Source: Variovorax sp. EL159 (lineage in GTDB: Bacteria; Pseudomonadota; Gammaproteobacteria; Burkholderiales; Burkholderiaceae_C). From it: a stretch of DNA of 64,000 bases. The position numbers were made by a program, and so were the translations under genes. Below, piece by piece: positions 26,748 through 34,527 of the stretch (positions are counted from its first letter, which is position 1; each line of letters begins with the position of its first letter). The stretch is from the NCBI RefSeq assembly GCF_900100965.1, contig NZ_FMUJ01000006.1:248001-312000 (forward strand), given 5' to 3'. The notes below the pieces were generated by a model, which did no database searches, was not told where the DNA came from, and saw nothing but the letters and a program-made list of their open reading frames with translations.

Positions 26748-27680
26748 ATGACCTTCAAGCAGCTCGAAGCCCTGTACTGGATCGGCCGGCTCGGCGGCTT
26801 CGCACAGGCAGCGAACCAGTTGCACACCTCGCAGTCGGCCGTGTCCAAGCGCGTGCATGAACTGGAACTGCTGTTCGACACCGAGCTGTTCGACCGCAGC
26901 CAGCGCACCGCGCGCCTGACCGAGAAGGGCGAAGAGATGTTCGTGCTCGCCAAGCGGCTGCTGGAGCAGCGCGATGCAGCCGTCGAGCAGTTCGGCAAGC
27001 CCGGCGTGGTGGAACGCCGCATCCGCATCGGCGTGACCGAGCTCACGGCCATGACATGGCTGCCCCGGCTGGTCGGACTGATCCAGCAGCACTACCCGAA
27101 GGTGATCCTCGAACCCGACGTGGACGACAGCCTGCAACTGCGCGACAAGCTGCTGGCCGACGAACTCGACCTTGTCATCGTGCCCGACACCTTTGCCGAC
27201 TCGCGCCTGCCGAGCAAGGCCATCGGCCAGGTGCAGAGCGCATGGATGTGCAAGCCCGGCGTGGTGCCTGCCACCGCCGGTGCTGGCGCCGTGCGGCTGC
27301 ACGAGCTGGCGCGGCACCGCATGCTGGTGCAGGGCAACAACTCGGGCACCGGCCGCGCCTACGACGCCTGGATGAAAGAGCAAGGCGTGCAGCCCGCCAA
27401 CGTGATCGTGGTGAGCAACCTCGTGGCGCTGACCGGCCTCACTGTGTCGGGACTGGGCGTGAGCTACCTGCCGCGCGAGTGCCTGTCGCCGCTGGTCGCA
27501 GCGGGCATGCTCGCGGTAATCGACGTGACGCCCGCGCTGCCGGTGGTGAACTACGTGGCGATGCACAAGGGCGAGCACCGCAGCGCCCTCACCTCTTCCA
27601 TCGTGATGCTGGCGCAGGAGTGCTGCGACTTCACGCGGATGTTTCAGGCGCAGGGGGAGGAAGAGGTGGTGAAGGGCTGA
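26748..27680 (+). CDS. LysR-family transcriptional regulator
   Basis: A 310-residue LysR-type regulator. The N-terminal winged helix reads MTFKQLEALYWIGRLGGFAQAANQLHTSQSAVSKRV, followed by RTARLTEKGEEMF, and the rest is a periplasmic-binding-protein-like effector domain. A GTG one codon earlier (26745) is nine bases from AAGGA and could be the start instead. It is divergent from the orphan amino-acid binding protein and aminotransferase, its likely targets. Confidence 0.9.
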   Translation: MTFKQLEALYWIGRLGGFAQAANQLHTSQSAVSKRVHELELLFDTELFDRSQRTARLTEKGEEMFVLAKRLLEQRDAAVEQFGKPGVVERRIRIGVTELTAMTWLPRLVGLIQQHYPKVILEPDVDDSLQLRDKLLADELDLVIVPDTFADSRLPSKAIGQVQSAWMCKPGVVPATAGAGAVRLHELARHRMLVQGNNSGTGRAYDAWMKEQGVQPANVIVVSNLVALTGLTVSGLGVSYLPRECLSPLVAAGMLAVIDVTPALPVVNYVAMHKGEHRSALTSSIVMLAQECCDFTRMFQAQGEEEVVKG

Positions 27681-27696
27681 GCGGTGAAGAACGAGG

Positions 27697-28767
27697 CTAA
27701 GTCGATGTCGCTGCCAGTTCGACGATCTGCGCAACGACCTGCGCCACGGCGGCGGTCTGCGCGCCCACATCCTGGGGTGGTGGATTGGTCGCCGCCGTAG
27801 CCACGGCGAGCCGAAGCGACGGAACCAGCAAGGAAAACTGCCCACCGTAGCCCCAGGCCCACGTCGCCGGCCTGCCCGCGAGCGTTCCGGTGAACCACAG
27901 GTAGCCGTAGCCGATGTCTGCGACTGGCGGATTGCGCCATGTCGCAGGCCCGTGGCGCCGGATGCTGTCCGCCACCCAATCGGCCGGCACACACTGCGCA
28001 CCGTTCCATCGGCCACCATCGACCATGAGCCAGGCCAGCTTGGCAAGGTCGCGTGTGCGCAGGCTGATGCCCGCATAGGCCGGCCAGTTGCCGGCCTTGT
28101 CACGCTGCCACGAAACGTGATCGATGCCCAGCGGCACGCACAGATCGCGCTTGGCGATGTCGGCCAGCGGCATGCCGTGCGCCCGCTCGAGGATCGGCGT
28201 CACGAGGAACACGGCGGCATCGTTGTAGGACCAACTGCCCGGCGCCTTGGCATCCGTCTTCAGGTCCATTGCATAAGCGACCGGGTCGGGCGCCGCGAAC
28301 AGAGGCGTGAACTGCGTGCGCCAGTCGTAGGCGAGTCCAGTGGTGCCCGTAAGGATCTGGCGCAACGTGACGCGCAAGGCTGGAGAGGTCGGTACCTTGG
28401 ACACCAGGTCGGGCAGCAACTCACCCACGGTCTGCGAAAGGCTGCCGATCTTTCCCTGCTGCAGTGCCTGGCCGACCAGCACCGAGCAGACGCTCTTGGT
28501 CGCCGAGTTGATCGCGCGCAAATCGTTGGTCGATGCCCCCGCGTAGTAACGCTCGCCCACCAGCAGGCCGTTGCGCACGACGACGATGCTACGCAGTGCA
28601 GGCACGTTGCCACCGGCGTCCAGCGCCTTCTGAAGACCTTCGCTCGCGATGCCCTGGCTCTCAGGGCTGGCGGTCTGCCAGTCGGCGCTTGAAGTTGCAA
28701 AGCCGGTCACTGGTGCGCCCAGCAGCGCACCGGTGCTTGCGACAACGAAGCTTCTTCGGGAAGGCAT
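27697..28767 (-). CDS. Serine hydrolase, beta-lactamase (class C) fold
   Basis: A 356-residue exported protein. MPSRRSFVVASTGALLGAPVTGFA is a twin-arginine-type signal. The beta-lactamase/DD-peptidase motifs are present: SATKS (SxxK with the nucleophile serine, about residue 95) and YND (YxN, near residue 180) in SWSYNDAAVF. Members include EstB-type esterases, 6-aminohexanoate-dimer hydrolase and D-aminopeptidases, and few are real beta-lactamases. The start at 28767 is chosen because it begins the signal peptide; upstream in-frame ATGs are not plausible. Substrate unknown. Confidence 0.85.
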   Translation of the reverse strand: MPSRRSFVVASTGALLGAPVTGFATSSADWQTASPESQGIASEGLQKALDAGGNVPALRSIVVVRNGLLVGERYYAGASTNDLRAINSATKSVCSVLVGQALQQGKIGSLSQTVGELLPDLVSKVPTSPALRVTLRQILTGTTGLAYDWRTQFTPLFAAPDPVAYAMDLKTDAKAPGSWSYNDAAVFLVTPILERAHGMPLADIAKRDLCVPLGIDHVSWQRDKAGNWPAYAGISLRTRDLAKLAWLMVDGGRWNGAQCVPADWVADSIRRHGPATWRNPPVADIGYGYLWFTGTLAGRPATWAWGYGGQFSLLVPSLRLAVATAATNPPPQDVGAQTAAVAQVVAQIVELAATST

Positions 28768-28856
28768 GGTCTGTCCTTTTTTGGGGGGCGAGAAGAAATA
28801 CAGCAATCGGCGGTGCCACATCCTACTGACGCCTGTTCTTGCGGTGCACCAATGAA

Positions 28857-28882
28857 AACGGCCGGGCATCAGCCCGGCCGTT
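28857..28882 (-). terminator. Intrinsic terminator after the ParB-like lipoprotein gene
   Basis: AACGGCCGGGC and GCCCGGCCGTT form a perfect 11-bp stem with a four-base loop, starting 28 bp past the stop of the minus-strand gene. On that strand the stem is followed by TTTTCATT. This is a good Rho-independent terminator. Confidence 0.85.
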
Positions 28883-28910
28883 GTGCGTCGCGTGGCGCGA
28901 AATGCGGCGT

Positions 28911-31118
28911 TTACTTTGCGGCCAGCAAGGCGCGGTAGTACAGGGCGTATGCCAGCTTGCCGGGCTTGGCATCCGTCACCGGCACGCTGAGCGCCTTGAA
29001 GTCCTTCGTGCTGAAGCTTGCAAGCTTGCCCATCTGCAACGCCGTCTTCCCAGACGATCCGATGATCGTGTCACCGGGCGTCGCGATCATCAGGTTCGAT
29101 GCGTCCGTGATAGCTTGCAGATAGCTGCTCGCATTGGTCAACGTGTAGGCCGAGAGCTTGAGGTTCTGCGGCGCCGCCTGCAGCCATTCGGACCAGTAGA
29201 ACTCCAGGAACTCGGTGCTGTCGGCGGGCTGCTTGTAGCCGACATCGCGCGTGAAGTAGAGCAGCGCGCGGTACGGATCGTCCTGCAGACCGTTGCTCAG
29301 ACCCAATTGCTGCGGCAGCTCGGCCGGCGTGATGGCACGACCGTCGGGCTGCTTGAGCCACACCGTCTTGTTCGCGCGCATGCCGCGCCAGAAGGTCGCG
29401 TTGTTCTGGCTCATGAAGTTGCCCTTCATCACCACTGGCACCTTGACGTCGGCACCACCACCGTTCGGCGCTTCCCAGAAGCTGGTGAGGGTATGGTGAC
29501 CGTCCGTGAGGTACAGCACGCCGCGCGGACCGACCACCGCCGACTTCATGGCAGTGATGTCGAGGGCGTTGACGTTGCCGGTGCAGGTGAAGGTGGCGGG
29601 GTTGTTCAACACGCTGTTCGAGCTGACCGTGTTGTTGTCGACGTCGCTCAGGCCCGCTGCCTCGCAAAAGTCGGCGAACTCCTTCATCCATTCCTTCGCT
29701 ACGGCGGTGTTGCGATAGCGCGCCTGCTTGTAATAGACCTGGTCATAGCCGATGGCCGGCTGCGTCGGGCGGGCGTCGCCGATGCGAATGGCCATGGGAA
29801 CGTTGAAAGCCGCCGCCGCATAGGTGTTGATTACCGGCTGCACCGGCAACGCACGGCACACGCCCGAGATGTTGCTGCCCGCAGCAGCACCCGTGCTGGC
29901 GCCGGTGCCGATGTAGTACGCCGTCTGCTTGCCCACGGGCAGCAGCACGCGTCCGGCCTTCTGGCTGTCGCTCCACTGGCCGGCGACGAGGCCATTCATG
30001 CCGCTGACGGCGGAGGTCGACGCGCCGCCTATGCCGGCGTTGGCGCTGAGCTTGACGTCGGTGTCGATGGTGTCGGTCTGCAGCAGGCCGGTGCCCACCG
30101 AGACGAAGTTGCGCTGCGTGCGGCCGGTGGCGGCGCCAGTCTTGGCGTCGAGTTCGGGTTGGCTGCACAGCCATTCGCCATCGAGTGCCGTGGCGGGCAG
30201 TGCCACCGCCGCGCTCTGCAGCACCCAGGTGCCGGTGCGGAAGCTGCCGTCGGCGGCACTGGTGAATTCGTCGGCGAGCAGCATGGCCGCGCCCGATTGC
30301 GCGTTGACCATGACGCGGCCGATGCGCTGGCCGTCGATGGTCAGGGCCAGGGCACCGGGGTAGGTCTTCTGGTCGGCTTCGGCGGCGAGCTTGCCAGGCT
30401 GGCCGGCGCTGCAGTTGTCGGCATAGGCCTGGCCCACGCAGGCGCGCACGCTGCCGTCGGCCTTGATGTTCAGCTGGCCGAACTCCGCCGCAGCAGCCCC
30501 CTGCGCCACGCCTTTGGCGTTGTAGGCCGTCGTGCGCTTGATGAAGCTGTAGACACCGGCGAGCCGCGCCACGTCGGCCGCGCCCTGGTTCGACGCCGCC
30601 ACCTCGCCCTGCAGCAGCGAACCGTCGGCGGCCTTGAGGTTGGGCACCTGGGCCAGCGAACCGCTGAGCAGTGCGCCGTCGACATGGAAGCGCAGGCTGA
30701 GCTTGGGCAGTGCGGCGGTGAGCGCATCGGGCACGCCCGTGCCCGCGACGGCCGCGAACTTCGTGGCGAGCAGCGAACCATCGGGCTGCGTGGCGTAGCT
30801 GGCGCTCAATGCACCGGCCAGGCCGAAGCGCGAGTCCACGAAGCGCAGCGTGAGCTGGCCGGCGGCCGGCTGGTCGAGGGTGATGGAAACGGTGTCGCCA
30901 AAGCTGGCCGTGCCCGCGTACTGCGAACCGCCCGCCAGCGGCTGGAGCGCCACGGGCGGCGTGTCGGGGTTGGCTGGGGTTCCGGGGTTACCGGCGACAG
31001 GTCCGGCGATCGGAAAGAAACCACCGCCACCACCACCGCCACCACAGGCTGCGAGCGACAGGGCCGCGAGGCCGACCAATCCCGCCATGCGCGCGCGGGT
31101 CCAATGAGAGTTCGTCAT
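28911..31118 (-). CDS. Poly-glycine lipoprotein with C-terminal ParB-like (ParBc_2) domain
   Basis: A 735-residue lipoprotein. Signal and lipobox LVGLAALSLAAC are followed by eight glycines. Residues about 50-430 are beta-rich with no family I recognise. From about residue 440 it carries the same motifs as the ParB-like protein at 10282: RPTQPAIGYDQVYYKQ, TDGHHTLTSFW (about 537), FWRGMRANKT and DDPYRALLYFTRDVGY, with TEFLEFYWSEW. A ParB-like domain on the outer side of the membrane cannot act on the chromosome, so the domain must bind or modify something else. The ATG at 31118 starts the signal; one at 31145 would add nine residues. Confidence 0.85.
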   Translation of the reverse strand: MTNSHWTRARMAGLVGLAALSLAACGGGGGGGGFFPIAGPVAGNPGTPANPDTPPVALQPLAGGSQYAGTASFGDTVSITLDQPAAGQLTLRFVDSRFGLAGALSASYATQPDGSLLATKFAAVAGTGVPDALTAALPKLSLRFHVDGALLSGSLAQVPNLKAADGSLLQGEVAASNQGAADVARLAGVYSFIKRTTAYNAKGVAQGAAAAEFGQLNIKADGSVRACVGQAYADNCSAGQPGKLAAEADQKTYPGALALTIDGQRIGRVMVNAQSGAAMLLADEFTSAADGSFRTGTWVLQSAAVALPATALDGEWLCSQPELDAKTGAATGRTQRNFVSVGTGLLQTDTIDTDVKLSANAGIGGASTSAVSGMNGLVAGQWSDSQKAGRVLLPVGKQTAYYIGTGASTGAAAGSNISGVCRALPVQPVINTYAAAAFNVPMAIRIGDARPTQPAIGYDQVYYKQARYRNTAVAKEWMKEFADFCEAAGLSDVDNNTVSSNSVLNNPATFTCTGNVNALDITAMKSAVVGPRGVLYLTDGHHTLTSFWEAPNGGGADVKVPVVMKGNFMSQNNATFWRGMRANKTVWLKQPDGRAITPAELPQQLGLSNGLQDDPYRALLYFTRDVGYKQPADSTEFLEFYWSEWLQAAPQNLKLSAYTLTNASSYLQAITDASNLMIATPGDTIIGSSGKTALQMGKLASFSTKDFKALSVPVTDAKPGKLAYALYYRALLAAK

Positions 31119-31322
31119 GAAGGTCCACAGAAAGGGGCTGAACACACGCCAGCGCAGGCTTGGCCCGCAACCGCCGGAAGCGGCCCGATTCTGTGAACTT
31201 AAGGTGACATTCGTGTGACGACTTGTGCAGTGTTATGAAATCGCAGTGGGCGCCCAGAGACTGTATCGAGGTTCGCAGGAGCGGAACCAGGATGGGCACG
31301 CAGCGAGTTCATTCGCAGCTCG

Positions 31323-33728
31323 TCAGTCCATGCGCTGCAACTGGACGTCGGTGACGGCCACGCTGCCCGAGGCCTTCGGAAACCGGAACTTCACCTGCTT
31401 GATGTGTTCGAGATCCACCGCATGCACCGCGAAGGCCTTGAGCGGCACGGCCACCATGTTCAGCAGCGGGCGCGTGGTGCCGGTGTCTGCGTAGATCGCG
31501 TCTTCTGGCGCATCGACCAAGGGGATCGAGCCGTTGGGCTTGCGTGCAACGCCATAGAGCGCGTCGCTGAAATCGCTGCCCTTCAATGCCACCGTGCGGT
31601 CCTGCGTGTCGATGATGGAGACCTCGACCTCCTGCCCGACCGGCGCCGCGACGGCGACGCGGAAGCTGAGGGTGTCGAAGCCCTTGGCCGAAAGGTCGCC
31701 AGTGTTGACGGCCATGGTCGGGCCGGGCGCATCCCACTGCAGTTGCGCCTGGTCCGTCACCGACCAGATCAGCAAGGTCTTCGGGTCGTAGCTGCGCCAG
31801 TTGTACTTCTCACCTTCCCCGAACAGGGACGCAACGGAGATGTTGGTCACGGGATCGGTGCATGCCACAGGCCTTGTCGGTGTGATCTGCGAGCCCCGGA
31901 TTCCCAGAAACTGGCATTGCACCATCCGGTTGAATTTCTCGAGCACGGTCGGCAACCCGCTGGGGTTCTTCGCCATGCTGTCGGCAGTGCGAAAGCCCTG
32001 GAGCAGCTTGCGCTGCGCCGCCGGCTGATGAATGGTCAACACCACGCGTTCGTCGCAAGTGGCCTCGCCCACGGGGCATCCCGCGACGGGTGTGGGCGCC
32101 TGCCCTTTCCAGTAGGACGCGAACTGGACTTCATCGCCGACGAAGTAGCGCATGAACGATTCGATCAGGAAGGCGCCATTGCGCCGCTGGTCGGTTGCGG
32201 TCAGGCGCAGCGTTTCGATCCGTCCGGGCTGGCGGCAATAGAGAGGCGCGCTCCCGGCCGAATCGTCGCTCTCGGACCAATAGCTGTTGTAGAAATTGTG
32301 GTTCGCGCCCCGCACGACCACCTGGAACTTCGGTGCGCTCTCGTCCTGCGCGGTGTAGCGGCTGTCGTCGAAGATCTGCGCGCCCGGCATGTTGTAGACG
32401 TCGCCATCGCAGGTGGGCAACAAGGTCGCGAACGGCACATGGGTCACGCGCGACAGTTGCCTGGCATTGATCGGCGCCAACGAGAAAACCGCGCGGAGCT
32501 TGTGTGGCGCTTCGGTGCTGGACGGCAACACGATGCCGGACGATGCAAGCGCATCCGGCGAGGTCGTCAGCTCCAGCCATTTCGTGCTGTCTGCGTTGAT
32601 GCTCTTCAGCGGGATCGCTTGAGCCTGCCTGAGCTTGATCCTGGCCTTGTCCAGTTCGGCCTTCTCGGCATCGAGCGTTGCCTTTGCCTGCTGCGATTCA
32701 GCCTGGCGCTGCGCCACGGTCTGGGTGAAGGCCGCGATGGAAGGCGAGTCCGCCGGCAACGCGGCCAGTGCGCTCTTTGCCTTCGCCAGTTCCGCGGCTG
32801 CCGCGTTGAAGGCAGCCGTGGCCGCATCCACGCGCTTCTGGGCCGCCGCCTGCTCGGCCGTGGCCAATGCGACCGCCATGCGAAGCTCGCGCGCCGTCTC
32901 GACGTTCTCGTAGCTGATGCCGATGCGCTGCTTGTTCAGCTCCACCGCATAGGCCACCGCTTCCGCACCACGCGAGTGCCCGAGGATGCCCACGCGATCG
33001 AGGTCCAGCTTGCCCTTGAGCCCCGCCAGTTCGATGCCATTGAAGACGCCCGTGGCATTGCCGGCGCGCAGCAGGTCGAGCGTGGTCATCAGCAACTGGC
33101 CGCGCGCCAACGCACCGGCGTCGGAGGCGTTGCCGTTGTTGAGCCCGTTGATCTTTCCGGCATCGATGGACAGCGCCACGTAGCCGTGCTCGGCCAAGCT
33201 CTTCTGCAGGTAGTCGTAGCCCTTGGCGTTGTTGAGTTCCGTCGCATCGTGCATGCCATGCAGGAACACGATCACCGGGAAGCCGCCCGATGGCGAGACC
33301 CGCACCTTCGACAGGCCCGGCGCAGCGGCGTCGCCTGTCGGGTATCTCACCGTGCCACGCAGCGGCACGGTGTAGATCACGTCCTTGTTCAGCGCATCGG
33401 ACACCGCGGTGGTGCCGAGCCGGTAGACCACCTGCTCGGAAGCCACGAAGCTGCCCTTTTCACCGAAGGGCACGGTGGACGAATACCGGGTGATCTCGGA
33501 AGGGTCGGTCGGGTTCGGCATGACCGTGACCGGTGCCGTCGGTTCGGGCTCTGCGGGTGGCGCTGCGGCTTCGGCCGCGCTGGCAGGTGGTGGCGAAGGT
33601 GCCGGGGGCATCGCGGCAATGGGCAGGGCGCCGCCCCCGCCACCGCCGCCACCACATCCGCCCAACAAGGCCAACACCAGAAAGAACGCGCACGCCTTCG
33701 GCATGCGCTTCGCGCATCTGACATTCAT
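31323..33728 (-). CDS. Poly-glycine lipoprotein, alpha/beta hydrolase with coiled-coil insert
   Basis: An 801-residue lipoprotein (ALLGGC lipobox, then eight glycines and a Pro/Ala-rich linker to about residue 75). A hydrolase domain follows: VIVFLHGMHDATE (oxyanion region), GILGHSRGAEAVAY with the nucleophile serine near residue 249, and VVRGANHNFYN with a probable catalytic histidine near 475. Between them, residues about 285-365 are a strongly heptad-like Ala/Lys/Glu coiled coil, unusual inside this fold. A C-terminal beta-rich domain (about 640-800) resembles a carbohydrate-binding or jelly-roll module. GGGAGA lies upstream of the ATG. Probably a cell-surface esterase; substrate unknown. 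Confidence 0.8.
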   Translation of the reverse strand: MNVRCAKRMPKACAFFLVLALLGGCGGGGGGGGALPIAAMPPAPSPPPASAAEAAAPPAEPEPTAPVTVMPNPTDPSEITRYSSTVPFGEKGSFVASEQVVYRLGTTAVSDALNKDVIYTVPLRGTVRYPTGDAAAPGLSKVRVSPSGGFPVIVFLHGMHDATELNNAKGYDYLQKSLAEHGYVALSIDAGKINGLNNGNASDAGALARGQLLMTTLDLLRAGNATGVFNGIELAGLKGKLDLDRVGILGHSRGAEAVAYAVELNKQRIGISYENVETARELRMAVALATAEQAAAQKRVDAATAAFNAAAAELAKAKSALAALPADSPSIAAFTQTVAQRQAESQQAKATLDAEKAELDKARIKLRQAQAIPLKSINADSTKWLELTTSPDALASSGIVLPSSTEAPHKLRAVFSLAPINARQLSRVTHVPFATLLPTCDGDVYNMPGAQIFDDSRYTAQDESAPKFQVVVRGANHNFYNSYWSESDDSAGSAPLYCRQPGRIETLRLTATDQRRNGAFLIESFMRYFVGDEVQFASYWKGQAPTPVAGCPVGEATCDERVVLTIHQPAAQRKLLQGFRTADSMAKNPSGLPTVLEKFNRMVQCQFLGIRGSQITPTRPVACTDPVTNISVASLFGEGEKYNWRSYDPKTLLIWSVTDQAQLQWDAPGPTMAVNTGDLSAKGFDTLSFRVAVAAPVGQEVEVSIIDTQDRTVALKGSDFSDALYGVARKPNGSIPLVDAPEDAIYADTGTTRPLLNMVAVPLKAFAVHAVDLEHIKQVKFRFPKASGSVAVTDVQLQRMD

Positions 33729-33950
33729 TTTTCTCTCCCTGACTCTCTCGATGCACAACGAGAGCGCGCCGTTCACGTAGCAACCGTCGCGCTCCTGCGA
33801 GTGTCTGGATGTCCGGGAGTTGTGCGTTACCGCGGGCTGCGGCTCGATGGCCTGCCCGTCTGCTGATGAACTCCTCCCTCGCAACCGACGCAGCACCGTC
33901 GCACTATCTGTGCCAAGGCTTGCGGTCGTTCTTCCTGCAAGGAGGGGGCT

Positions 33951-34136
33951 TCAGTCGGGGCTGCCGAGGCGGGGCGTTTCGGGGTGCAGCCGGCGCAGCG
34001 CCAGCGAGAGCTTCATGGCGAGGTCGCGCGCACCGGGCTCCCCGCGGGCCAGGGCGGCCAGCGCTTTTTCGTAGTCGTCGGTGAGCTGTTGCCACAGCTC
34101 GAAATCAGCGCCCAGACCGTCGGCGTCCTTGTCCAT
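33951..34136 (-). CDS. Small hypothetical protein
   Basis: A 61-residue, soluble, acidic then basic protein (MDKDADGLGADFELWQQLTDDYEKAL onwards reading as helices). AGGAG lies six bases before the ATG, which supports it as a real gene and this start over the upstream in-frame ATG at 34196. No family recognised. It is divergent from the oxidase-lactonase pair and could be an unrelated small gene. Confidence 0.5.
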   Translation of the reverse strand: MDKDADGLGADFELWQQLTDDYEKALAALARGEPGARDLAMKLSLALRRLHPETPRLGSPD

Positions 34137-34527
34137 CTGCGCTCCTGTCTCCGTGTCCTCCGCCCTGCGTTCGGCAGTTTGACTGATTTTTCGCACGAGC
34201 GTGAGAACTTTAGGTTTGCCGGGTGCCGCGCGTCCATGGATAAGGGCCCGCGCACCTCGGCATCGAGGGTCATCGGCATCGCGCCACCTTGGTGAAAATA
34301 CATTTCAACAATTGCCGAATTTGCGTCAATATTGGCGAAATTCCGTGATTTCAGACCAAATCCAAGGAGATTAAGAAAAAACATTTCATTTCAGGTCTTC
34401 CGCGCGGGTGGCTCCTTTCCCGCGAAAAACGCGCCCTGCCCCGCGCCGCCAATCCACCGCCAGAGGCGCCACAGGCGCCCTCTTCCTCCGGTTCCCACCG
34501 TCGCAAGACGTCCATCAGAAAGTGCAC
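34137..34527. other. Intergenic, A+T-rich promoter region of the oxidase-lactonase pair
   Basis: A 391-bp gap with no gene. From about 34290 to 34395 it is far richer in A+T than the rest of the window. It holds the dyad TGAAAATACATTTCA (34293-34307) and an imperfect palindrome centred on CAATATTG (34327-34334) with arms GAATTTGC and GCGAAATTC. The region must carry the promoter of the downstream oxidase. Confidence 0.55.
34293..34307. promoter_or_regulatory. Candidate operator TGAAA-N5-TTTCA
   Basis: TGAAAATACATTTCA has perfect 5-bp inverted arms. The same dyad, TGAAA-N5-TTTCA, occurs at 48032-48046 between the peptide importer operon and the RidA gene. The operon encodes an RpiR-type regulator that could bind both; this is inference. 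Confidence 0.45.

Noticed and set aside
27697..28767. Antibiotic-resistance class C beta-lactamase
   Set aside because: The SxxK and YxN motifs are shared with esterases and peptidases, and the sequence around them is not AmpC-like.
31020..31050. Trinucleotide microsatellite (GGT/GGC run) as a phase-variation site
   Set aside because: The codons encoding the eight glycines are mixed, and triplet changes would keep the frame; the same tail is found in the neighbouring lipoprotein.
28839..33866. Two plus-strand open frames of about 785 and 820 codons opposite the lipoprotein genes
   Set aside because: Antisense shadows; the minus-strand frames have signal peptides, lipoboxes and recognisable domains.
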